Positions 45,260 to 52,135 of a stretch of DNA of 64,000 nt are shown one piece after another. The position numbers and the translations under genes are program-made. How positions within the stretch are numbered: the stretch's first letter is position 1; each line of letters opens with the position of its first letter. The stretch spans positions 1,178,001-1,242,000 of the forward strand of contig NZ_JAMZEC010000001.1 in assembly GCF_024172185.1 (NCBI RefSeq), read 5' to 3'. The notes below the pieces were generated by a model. It was given only the letters and a program-made list of their open reading frames with translations, did no database searches and was not told the DNA's origin. The DNA comes from Nonomuraea roseoviolacea subsp. carminata. Its GTDB lineage: Bacteria; Actinomycetota; Actinomycetes; Streptosporangiales; Streptosporangiaceae.

Positions 45260-45697
45260 GCGGGTCTCCTTGGGTTCGAGGTTGTCGGCGGTGCCGGATG
45301 GCTCAGGGATGCTCAGGGATGAGGGTGGAGCCGTCCGCCGGAGAAGAACCCCCCGGGGGATGAGGGCCCAGGGAGAGAGAGGCCCACCGGGGGAGAGCCT
45401 CTCCGGCGGAGGAGCTCCCGGAAGGGGCTGCCTGCCCGGGAGGGAATGGCAGGCATGGGCGGCCTGCCGGGAAGGGAGCGGCAGGCGGCATCGTGCGCCG
45501 GGATGGGGGCGGACGTCGGAGTTCGGCCGATCAGGCCCCGGACGGAGCAGGCTCGGAGGGGACGGGGTGGGCTGATGGAAGCTGGGATGGGAGGCCGGCG
45601 GACCGGCAGGGCGCGCGCCCGGTCGGTGCGCCCGGTCGGTGCGCCCGGTCAGTGCGCCCGGTCAGCGGGAAGGCGGTGGCAGGAGGGCCCACCGCGA
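45260..45697. other. G-rich repetitive gap between the two small secreted-protein genes
   Basis: 438 nt. It contains a short direct repeat GGCTCAGGGATG-CTCAGGGATGAGG (about 45300-45320), a run of GGGGGA-like blocks, and four 13-bp tandem copies of GCGCCCGGTCGGT (45615-45666). I see no reliable gene. Confidence 0.5.
45615..45666. repeat. Four 13-bp tandem repeats
   Basis: Copies at 45615, 45628, 45641 and 45654: two GCGCCCGGTCGGT, then GCGCCCGGTCAGT and GCGCCCGGTCAGC. They lie about 30 nt after the stop of the 45698-45952 gene. Confidence 0.85.
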
Positions 45698-45952
45698 TCA
45701 GTAGAAGACGTAGGTGATGACGGTGCTGCCCTGGGTGGCTGTCGTCGCGACACCGTTGACGTTGTTGACGCTGGTGGAGCGGCCCCAGCCGCGATTGGAC
45801 GCGGCGACGTCGCCGAAGGTGTTGCCGGACTGCGCGGAGTCGACGTTGCGGCTCCAGTTGTCGGTCCAGGTGTCGGCGCTCGCCGGGGCGGCCAGCAGGG
45901 TGAGCGCGGCGGCCGCCGTCATGGCGCAGGCGGCGCTCAGACTCTTGATCAC
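45698..45952 (-). CDS. Small secreted protein, paralogue of 44987-45259
   Basis: 84 residues: signal peptide (MIKSLSAACAMTAAAALTLL..., cleavage after ASA near residue 26) and a 58-residue mature part, DTWTDNWSRNVDSAQSGNTF followed by GDVAASNRGWGRST and VNNVNG. It aligns without long gaps to the neighbour (QSGN.FG.....NRG.G.ST.V..VN). The start is GTG 45952 behind GAAGGAGCCG. Family and function not recognised. Confidence 0.72.
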   Translation of the reverse strand: MIKSLSAACAMTAAAALTLLAAPASADTWTDNWSRNVDSAQSGNTFGDVAASNRGWGRSTSVNNVNGVATTATQGSTVITYVFY

Positions 45953-46067
45953 GTGGGTACGGCTCCTTCGCCGGTGGACGGGCGGTGACTGACGGGACCG
46001 ATCCTATAACGATGCGTTACTGATCCATAGCATAGAGTGATCAGAACTTTGCTCGGGTCTTCCGTTC

Positions 46068-46086
46068 ACTGACACAAGGTGTCAGT
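46068..46086. promoter_or_regulatory. Operator-like dyad before the NIPSNAP gene
   Basis: ACTGACAC-AAG-GTGTCAGT, a perfect 8-bp inverted repeat centred about 33 nt upstream of the ATG, over the -35 region; TACCGT (46097-46102) is the -10 candidate. The cognate regulator is unknown; this is not the KstR2 motif. Confidence 0.6.
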
Positions 46087-46109
46087 CGGCCCCTCCTACC
46101 GTCACCCGC

Positions 46110-46865
46110 ATGATCTACGAGCTTCGGCGCTACACCCTGCACCCCGGGCGGCGCGACACACTGATCGAGTTGTTCGAGCGCGAGTTCGTCGAGTCGCAGG
46201 AAGCGGCGGGCATCGGGCTGGCCGGCCTGTTCCGCGACCTGGACGCGCCAGACATCTTCTGCTGGATGCGGAAATTTCCTGACATGGAGGCTCGGCGGGT
46301 GGCCTTGGCCACGTTCTACGGCGGCCCCGTCTGGAAGGCCCACCGCGAGGCGGCCAACGCGACGATGATCGACTCCGACGACGTCCTGCTTCTCCGCCCC
46401 GTCGCCTCGTCCGCCGCCGCCGACGGCGGTGACTCCCCGGCGCACCCTCAGGGCCCCTCCGGCCGTCCCGGCACCGCGAACGATCCGTTCCCGGCCGCGA
46501 CGCCACCTCCCGCGGGGGCCGTCGCTCTTCCGCGGTCCCTCTACCTCGCGACCGTTCACCACGTCGCGGGGGATGCGGCAGGGTTCCCCGCCTTCTTCGC
46601 CGAGCGCGTCGCCCCCGTGCTCGCGGGCGCCGGCGCGGCGCCGGTCGCGTGCTTCGAGACCGAGCACTCCCCCAACACCTTTCCCGCCCTCCCCGTACGG
46701 ACCGGCGAGGACGTCTTCGTCTGGCTCGCCCGGTTCGAGCGGGAGGAGGACCTGGAGAAGGCGCGTGAAGCCCTGGAGGAGGAGGTGTCCCTGCTGGAGG
46801 GACGCGTGGCGGGTCCGCCGCAGCGGTTCCGCCTCGCCCCCACCGCCCGCTCCACCGTCCGCTGA
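46110..46865 (+). CDS. NIPSNAP family protein
   Basis: 251 residues with two NIPSNAP-like ferredoxin-fold halves: MIYELRRYTLHPGRRDTLIE and FRDLDAPDIFCWMRKFPDME, then after a Pro/Gly-rich linker (about 100-135) SLYLATVHHVAGDAAGF and TFPALPVRTGEDVFVWLARF. Molecular role unknown. The ATG lies seven nt after a -10 box, so leaderless. Gene order next to an SDR and echA20 may be coincidental, because the promoter has a different dyad. Confidence 0.85.
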   Translation: MIYELRRYTLHPGRRDTLIELFEREFVESQEAAGIGLAGLFRDLDAPDIFCWMRKFPDMEARRVALATFYGGPVWKAHREAANATMIDSDDVLLLRPVASSAAADGGDSPAHPQGPSGRPGTANDPFPAATPPPAGAVALPRSLYLATVHHVAGDAAGFPAFFAERVAPVLAGAGAAPVACFETEHSPNTFPALPVRTGEDVFVWLARFEREEDLEKAREALEEEVSLLEGRVAGPPQRFRLAPTARSTVR

Positions 46866-46915
46866 CCCGGCGTCTCCGCCGTCCGCTGACCCGGCGTCTC
46901 CGCCGTCCGCGGACG

Positions 46916-47710
46916 TCACGGTGTCGAGGGGCGCCCGGTCCAGCGCCACGCCGGTGTCTCGCCTCCCCCGTGGACCTGGATCTCCGCCCCCGTCACGTAT
47001 CCGGGGCTGCCGAGCCACAGGCACACCCGCGCCACGTCCTCCGGGGTCGCCATGCGGCCCGCCGGGATCGTGGCCTCGGCGGCCGCGCGGCCGCCCTCGT
47101 AGTGGTCCTCGGCGTTCTCCGTGGCCGCCAGGCCGACCACCACCGAGTTGACCCGCACCTCCGGCGCCCACTCCGCCGCGAGGCAGCGCGCCAGGTGGTG
47201 CAGGCCGGCCTTGGCGGCCCCGTACGCGGAGGTGCCGGGCGAGGGACGGGTGCCGCTCGCGCTGCCGATCATGATGACGGCCCCGCCCGACGCCTTCAGC
47301 AGCGGGTACGCCCGCTGTGACACCAGCAGGGGCGCCGTCAGGTTGAGCTCGATGACGCGGGCGTGCAGCCGGGGCGAGGTGCCGTCCAGGGGCGCGTGGG
47401 GCGAGCCCCCCGCGTTGTTGACGACGACGTCCAGCCGGTCGAACCCCGAGATCAGGCGGGCGACGTCCTCGGGATCCCGTACATCGGCCCGGACGAACCG
47501 GATGGGAGGCACGGCCGCCCGCCGCGAGCTCTCCGCGCCCCTGTCGCCCCCGGCGACCGCGATCCCCGTGCCCCCGGCCGGCGGGGTGCGGGCGCAGACG
47601 ACGACCGTGGCGCCCGCCTCCTGGAGGGCCCTGGCGATGCCCGCGCCGATCCCCTTGGTCCCGCCCGTCACGAGGACGACCTTGCCCGCGTAGTCGTAAG
47701 TCACGGTCAC
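46916..47710 (-). CDS. SDR oxidoreductase (Rv3548c/Rv3549c-like) of the HIP cluster
   Basis: 264 residues. VVLVTGGTKGIGAGIARAL (NAD-binding), VVNNAGGSPHAPLDG, and the catalytic block IMIGSASGTRPSPGTSAYGA followed by AAKAGLHHLARCLAAEW with Ser, Tyr and Lys. The C-terminus GSPGYVTGAEIQVHGGGETP is typical for classical SDRs. GTG 47710 is chosen since TACGGT (47723-47718) ends seven nt upstream. It diverges from echA20 over a KstR2-type site, matching the mycobacterial order of an SDR next to echA20. Confidence 0.85.
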   Translation of the reverse strand: MTVTYDYAGKVVLVTGGTKGIGAGIARALQEAGATVVVCARTPPAGGTGIAVAGGDRGAESSRRAAVPPIRFVRADVRDPEDVARLISGFDRLDVVVNNAGGSPHAPLDGTSPRLHARVIELNLTAPLLVSQRAYPLLKASGGAVIMIGSASGTRPSPGTSAYGAAKAGLHHLARCLAAEWAPEVRVNSVVVGLAATENAEDHYEGGRAAAEATIPAGRMATPEDVARVCLWLGSPGYVTGAEIQVHGGGETPAWRWTGRPSTP

Positions 47711-47722
47711 GGGTGCTACCGT

Positions 47723-47767
47723 ACCAAGCAAGCGCTAGGACAAAGCAAGCGCGGGACGAAGCAAGCG
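47723..47767. promoter_or_regulatory. KstR2-type operator plus two extra half-sites between SDR and echA20
   Basis: The main site ACCAAGCAAGCGCTAGGA (47723-47740) matches 12 of 14 core positions. Two further AAGCAAGCG elements follow at 47743-47751 and 47759-47767, spaced 17 and 16 nt, all in the same orientation. The SDR -10 box TACGGT (minus) and a TACCGT (plus, 47717-47722) overlap its left end. Confidence 0.68.
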
Positions 47768-47789
47768 AGGCGAGCACTCCGGGAGTGGG

Positions 47790-48527
47790 ATGGGAATCAC
47801 GCTGCGCGCCGGCCCGATCGCCGAGGTCGTCATGGACGTCCCGCCGGTCAACGCCCTCGCCGTACGGCACTGGCACGACCTCGCCGACGCCCTCCACGAC
47901 GCCGGGCGGGACCCCGTGACCCGGGTCGTCGTCCTTCGCGCCGAGGGACGCGGGTTCAACGCGGGCGTGGACATCAAGGAGATGCAGTCCGCCGACGGCC
48001 ACCAGGCGCTCGTCGGGGCCAACCGGGGCTGCCACGCCGCCTTCGCCGCCGTCTACGACTGTCCCGTGCCGGTGGTGGCCGCGGTCCACGGCTTCTGCCT
48101 GGGCGGCGGCATCGGGCTGGCCGGCAACGCGGACGTCGTCGTGGCCTCCGACGACGCCTACTTCGGGCTGCCCGAGGTGGACCGCGGGGCGCTCGGCGCG
48201 GCGACGCACCTCGCCCGGCTCGTCCCGGCGCACCTCATGCGGGCCATGGTGTACACCTGCCGCAACGTGACGGCCGCCGAGCTGCTGGCGTTCGGCTCGG
48301 TGCTGGACGTGGTGCCGCGCCAGGCGCTGACGGACGCCGCGATGGAGGTGGCCGGGCGCATCGCCGACAAGGACCCGTGCGTGATCCGGCTGGCCAAGGA
48401 GTCGCTGAACGGCATCGACCCCGTGGACGTCAAGCGGAGCTACCGGTTCGAGCAGGGGTTCACCTTCGAGCTGAACCTCCTCGGCAAGGGCGACGAGCAC
48501 CGTCACCGGTTCGTGGCCGGTTCATGA
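47790..48527 (+). CDS. echA20: Enoyl-CoA hydratase family, EchA20-like ring-D hydrolase
   Basis: 245 residues. EGRGFNAGVDIKEMQSADG, GANRGCHAAFAAVYDCPVPV, FCLGGGIGLAGNADVVVASD and YFGLPEVDRGALGAATHLAR are close to mycobacterial EchA20, a crotonase-fold hydrolase that opens the steroid D ring of HIEC-CoA. ATG 47790 with GGGAGTGGG upstream. It is the first gene of an echA20-ipdA-ipdB-ipdC operon; its stop overlaps a possible upstream ATG of ipdA. Confidence 0.9.
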   Translation: MGITLRAGPIAEVVMDVPPVNALAVRHWHDLADALHDAGRDPVTRVVVLRAEGRGFNAGVDIKEMQSADGHQALVGANRGCHAAFAAVYDCPVPVVAAVHGFCLGGGIGLAGNADVVVASDDAYFGLPEVDRGALGAATHLARLVPAHLMRAMVYTCRNVTAAELLAFGSVLDVVPRQALTDAAMEVAGRIADKDPCVIRLAKESLNGIDPVDVKRSYRFEQGFTFELNLLGKGDEHRHRFVAGS

Positions 48528-48562
48528 GCGAAGGAGCCGCTGGTCATCAGCGAGGAGGCCGC

Positions 48563-49354
48563 ATGGGCAAGGTCATGACCGTCGAGGAGGTCGTCGGGCG
48601 GCTGGAGAGCGGCATGACGGTCGGGATCGGCGGCTGGGGGTCGCGGCGCAAGCCGATGGCCCTGGTGCGGGGCCTGCTCCGCTCGCCGTTGCGGGACCTG
48701 ACGATCGTCTCGTACGGCGGGCCGGACGTGGGCATGCTGTGCGCCGCGGGCAAGGTCCGCCGGGTCGTCGCCCCGTTCGTGACGCTCGACTCGATCCCGC
48801 TCGAACCGCACTTCCGCCGGGCCCGCCAGGAGGGGTCCGTCGAGTTCACCGAGTACGACGAGGGCATGTTCATGTTCGGCCTGCTGGCGGCGGCGCACCG
48901 GCTGCCGTTCCTGCCGACGCGGGCCGGGCTGGGCTCGGACGTGATGCGGGTCAACCCGCACCTGCGCACCGTCCGCTCGCCGTACGGGGACGGGGAGGAA
49001 CTGGTGGCCGTGCCCGCGCTCACCCTGGACGCGGCGCTGGTCCATCTCCACCGGGCCGACCGGCGCGGCAACGCCCAGTACCTCGGCCCGGACCCGTACC
49101 TCGACGACCTGTACGTCAAGGCGGCGGCCGGCGCCTACGTCTCGTGCGAGCGGCTGGTGGACACCGCGGACCTGCTCAAGGAGGGGCCGGTGCAGTCGCT
49201 GCTGGTCAGCAGGTCGATGGTGACCGGCGTGGTGGAGGCGCCCGGCGGGGCCGGGTTCACCGCGTGCGAGCCCGACTACGGGCGCGACGAGGAGGCGCAG
49301 CGGCGTTACGTGGAGACCCCGTGGGAGGAGTACGTGCGCAGTGAACAGGGCTGA
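48563..49354 (+). CDS. ipdA: CoA-transferase-like subunit IpdA (ring-C hydrolase)
   Basis: 263 residues. GMTVGIGGWGSRRKPMALVR, TIVSYGGPDVGMLCAAGKV, DEGMFMFGLLAAAHRLPFLP and VEAPGGAGFTACEPDYGRDE match IpdA, which together with IpdB hydrolyses the last ring of COCHEA-CoA. ATG 48563 behind GAGGAGGCCGC is chosen; ATG 48524 would couple to the echA20 stop and add 13 unconserved residues. Confidence 0.92.
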   Translation: MGKVMTVEEVVGRLESGMTVGIGGWGSRRKPMALVRGLLRSPLRDLTIVSYGGPDVGMLCAAGKVRRVVAPFVTLDSIPLEPHFRRARQEGSVEFTEYDEGMFMFGLLAAAHRLPFLPTRAGLGSDVMRVNPHLRTVRSPYGDGEELVAVPALTLDAALVHLHRADRRGNAQYLGPDPYLDDLYVKAAAGAYVSCERLVDTADLLKEGPVQSLLVSRSMVTGVVEAPGGAGFTACEPDYGRDEEAQRRYVETPWEEYVRSEQG

Positions 49355-50138
49355 CGTCTGTGTGGTGGCGTGTGCCGAGGTGTTCAGGGGCGACGGCGAG
49401 ATCCTGGCGGCGGGGATCGGCGGGGCGGTCACGGTGCTGGGGGCGCGGCTGGCGCGGCTGACGTTCGAACCGGACCTGCTGACCAGCGACGGCACCTGCC
49501 TGCTCACCGGCGACGTGCCGGCGCTGGGCGAGGCGCCGGAGGTGGTCGAGGGCTGGCTGCCGTTCCGCGACCACCTGTGGCTCGTGCTGAACGGCCGCCG
49601 GCACGTGATGCTGGGCGCGAGCCAGATCGACCGGCACGGCAACACGAACATCTCGTGCATCGGCGACTGGAGCCGTCCCAGGGCGCAGCTCCTCGGCGTG
49701 CGCGGGGCTCCCGGCAACACCCGCTGCGACCCGACGAGCTACTGGATCCCCCGCCACTCGCCCCGGGTGTTCGTGCCGGAGGTGGACGTGGTCAGCGGCG
49801 TCGGCACCGACAGGGGCGCGTACGGGCTGCGGCGGGTGGTGACGGACCTCGCGGTGCTGGACCTCGGCGGGCCGGGAGGCACGATGCGACTGGTCTCGGC
49901 GCATCCCGGGGTGAGCGTGGCGGAGGTGGTGGCGGCCACCGGGTTCGAGCTGGACGTGCCCGCCGACGTGCCGGAGACGCGGGCGCCCACGGCCGAGGAG
50001 CTGCGGCTGCTGGACGAGGTGCTGGACCCGCGCGGCCTGCGCCACCGCGAGGTCCCCGAGCCGCGCGCCGGACGTGCCGGAGCAGGCGGGGGCGCGGGAG
50101 CAGGCGAGGGCGCCGGAGCAGCCGGGGGCGCGGCGTGA
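49341..50138 (+). CDS. ipdB: CoA-transferase-like subunit IpdB (ring-C hydrolase)
   Basis: 265 residues. AACAEVFRGDGEILAAG-like N-terminus (VVACAEVFRGDGEILAAGIG), FRDHLWLVLNGRRHVMLGAS, QIDRHGNTNISCIGDW and the C-terminal VVTDLAVLDLGG / VSAHPGVSVAEVVAATGF fit IpdB. It carries the catalytic-subunit role of the IpdAB pair. The GTG start overlaps ipdA by 14 nt. The last 25 residues (GRAGAGGGAGAGEGAGAAGG) are low-complexity and unusual. Confidence 0.92.
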   Translation: MNRADVCVVACAEVFRGDGEILAAGIGGAVTVLGARLARLTFEPDLLTSDGTCLLTGDVPALGEAPEVVEGWLPFRDHLWLVLNGRRHVMLGASQIDRHGNTNISCIGDWSRPRAQLLGVRGAPGNTRCDPTSYWIPRHSPRVFVPEVDVVSGVGTDRGAYGLRRVVTDLAVLDLGGPGGTMRLVSAHPGVSVAEVVAATGFELDVPADVPETRAPTAEELRLLDEVLDPRGLRHREVPEPRAGRAGAGGGAGAGEGAGAAGGAA

Positions 50139-51163
50139 GGACCGCGCTGACCGAGCTCGTCGGCTGCCGCCACCCGATCGTGCAGACCGGCATGGGGTAC
50201 GTGGCGGGCGCCCGGCTGGCCGCGGCCACCTCCCGCGCGGGCGGCCTCGGGATCATCGCCGCCGCCACGATGTCGGTGGCCGAGATGACGAGCGCGATCA
50301 GGACGGTCAAGGAGCGCACGGACGCCCCGTTCGGGGTGAACATCCGCTCCGACGCCGACGACGCCGCCGAACGGGTCGAGGTGATGATCCGCGAGGGGGT
50401 GCGGGTGGCCTCGTTCGCGCTGGCGCCGCGCAGGGAGCTGATCGCCCGGCTGAGGGACGCGGGCGTGGTGACGATCCCGTCGGTCGGGGCGCGACGGCAC
50501 GCCGAGAAGGTGGCCGCCTGGGGCGCCGACGCGGTGATCGTGCAGGGCGGCGAGGGCGGCGGGCACACCGGGCCGCTGGCCACGACGCTGCTGCTGCCGC
50601 AGGTGGTGGACGCCGTGGACATCCCGGTGGTCGCCGCCGGCGGCTTCTTCGACGGGCGGGGGCTGGTGGCGGCCCTGGCGTACGGGGCGTGCGGGATCGC
50701 CATGGGGACGCGGTTCCTGCTGACCCGCGACTCGCCGGTGCCCGACGCGGTCAAGCGGCTCTACCTGGAGGCGGCGGAGACGCTGGTCACCACGAAGGTG
50801 GACGGCGTGCCGCACCGGGTGCTGCGCACGCCGTTCGTGGAGTCGCTGGAGCGCTCGCGGCTGCTGCGCGCGGTGGTCAACGGGGCGCGGTTCAGACGGT
50901 TGTCCAGGCTGTCGTGGGCGGCGATGATCCGTGAGGGGCGGCGCATGCGGCACGGCCGTGACCTGACGTGGGCGCAGGTGCTCCAGGCGGCGAACACGCC
51001 GGTGCTGCTGCGGGCGGCCATGGTGGAGGGCCGCGGCGACCTCGGGGTGATGGCCTCGGGCCAGGCGGTGGGGGTGATCGGCGACCTGCCGTCGTGCGAG
51101 GAGCTGATCGGGCGGATCATGGCGGAGGCGGAGGCGGCGCTCAAACGCCTGCCCGCCCCCTGA
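50135..51163 (+). CDS. ipdC: Nitronate-monooxygenase-like flavoenzyme IpdC
   Basis: 342 residues of the NMO/2-nitropropane-dioxygenase TIM-barrel family: HPIVQTGMGYVAGARLAAAT, VIVQGGEGGGHTGPLATTLL, VVAAGGFFDGRGLVAALAYG and IAMGTRFLLTRDSPVP with FMN-phosphate residues. IpdC is a flavin-dependent reductase or dehydrogenase step of the HIP pathway. The GTG start overlaps the ipdB stop (GTGA). Last gene of the operon. Confidence 0.9.
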   Translation: MRTALTELVGCRHPIVQTGMGYVAGARLAAATSRAGGLGIIAAATMSVAEMTSAIRTVKERTDAPFGVNIRSDADDAAERVEVMIREGVRVASFALAPRRELIARLRDAGVVTIPSVGARRHAEKVAAWGADAVIVQGGEGGGHTGPLATTLLLPQVVDAVDIPVVAAGGFFDGRGLVAALAYGACGIAMGTRFLLTRDSPVPDAVKRLYLEAAETLVTTKVDGVPHRVLRTPFVESLERSRLLRAVVNGARFRRLSRLSWAAMIREGRRMRHGRDLTWAQVLQAANTPVLLRAAMVEGRGDLGVMASGQAVGVIGDLPSCEELIGRIMAEAEAALKRLPAP

Positions 51164-51384
51164 GCACCTGCCCTCCTGAGCGCCTGGCCCCTGAGCGCCT
51201 GCGCGCCTCCCGGCGGCCGAGGCGCGGTCGCACGAGCTGAAGCGCGCTCCCGCGACCGACGCGCGTCCCGGCGGCCGAAGTGCGTCCCCCCGCGGCTGAC
51301 GCGCGTTCCCGGCGGCGCAGCGGACCGGGGGCCATGCGCGTTCTTCGGTCATGACCCGCGCCGCCCGATGACCGGCGCAGGAGG
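51164..51384. other. Degenerate repeat-rich spacer after ipdC
   Basis: About 220 nt composed of loose repeats (CTGAGCGCCTG at about 51176 and 51191; CCCGGCGGCCGA at about 51210 and 51267; further GACGCGCGT blocks). I see no gene. Confidence 0.45.
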
Positions 51385-52056
51385 TCAGAGCACGGTGATG
51401 CCGCGGGCGGCCAGGATGGCGGCCGCCTGCGCCTGGTTGACGATCGCGCCCGCGAACGCCCTCAGCTTGGCGTCGTCGGGCTCGCCGAGGTCGGCGCCGC
51501 GCAGGTCGGCCTTGGCGAAGACGGTCCTGATCAGCTTGGTGCCGCGCAGGCGGCAGTCGCTGAACGTCGCCCCGGTGAAGTCGCAGCCCGACAGGTCGGC
51601 GTCGTCGAAGCGCACGCCCTCGATGACCTGCCCGCGCAGGGAGCAGCCGCCCAGGTTGGCCAGGGTGAGGTTGGAGCCGGTGAGCGTGAAGCCGGTGCCG
51701 CGACCGGCCGTCAGCGACGCGCCGATCATGCGGCACCCGGTGAACGCGGCGTCGCTCAGCAGCGCGCCGCCGAACCGGGCGGAGGACAGGTCGACGTCGG
51801 TGAAGGTGGCGTCGACGAGGTCGGCGTCGTCGAAGCGCAGGCCCATGCCGCCGCCTCCGCTGAAGACGGCCCCGTCGAGGTCGGCCTTGCGGAAGTCGGC
51901 CCGCTCCAGCATGCACGACTCGAAGCGCGCCCCGCCGAGGGCGGCCTCGCGCAGGTCGGCGCCGGTCAGGTCGCAGCCGCGGAAGACGTGGGCCTCGCCG
52001 GGCGTGAGCCGCTCCCCCAGCGCGGAGTGGGACAGGTCCTCGCCTTCGACCTCCAT
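51385..52056 (-). CDS. Pentapeptide-repeat protein
   Basis: 223 residues made of about 30 A(D/N)LXX-type repeats, for example CDLTGADLREAALGGARFES and ADFRKADLDGAVF, forming a predicted right-handed quadrilateral beta-helix. The C-terminal cap is helical (KLRAFAGAIVNQAQAAAILA). Such proteins can mimic DNA or bind partners; no role can be assigned. ATG 52056 has GGGGAGC ten nt upstream. An identical upstream copy of this ribosome site and ATG exists, so initiation could also occur earlier, at GTG 52074. Confidence 0.88.
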   Translation of the reverse strand: MEVEGEDLSHSALGERLTPGEAHVFRGCDLTGADLREAALGGARFESCMLERADFRKADLDGAVFSGGGGMGLRFDDADLVDATFTDVDLSSARFGGALLSDAAFTGCRMIGASLTAGRGTGFTLTGSNLTLANLGGCSLRGQVIEGVRFDDADLSGCDFTGATFSDCRLRGTKLIRTVFAKADLRGADLGEPDDAKLRAFAGAIVNQAQAAAILAARGITVL

Positions 52057-52116
52057 GCCGTCAGAGCTCCCCACCGTGAACGACCATGCCGAACGACCAT
52101 GCCGTCAGAGCTCCCC
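52053..52116. repeat. Duplicated start region of the pentapeptide gene
   Basis: CCATGCCGTCAGAGCTCCCC occurs at 52053-52072 and again at 52097-52116 (44-nt period), with GAACGACCATGCC duplicated between them (52078 and 52091). On the minus strand each copy is a GGGGAGC-n-ATG unit. Confidence 0.8.
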
Positions 52117-52135
52117 GCCATGGACCTCTGTGGCG

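Noticed and set aside
46110..46865. NIPSNAP gene as a KstR2 regulon member
   Set aside because: Its promoter carries a different dyad and lacks the CAAG-CTTG core; proximity alone is not enough.
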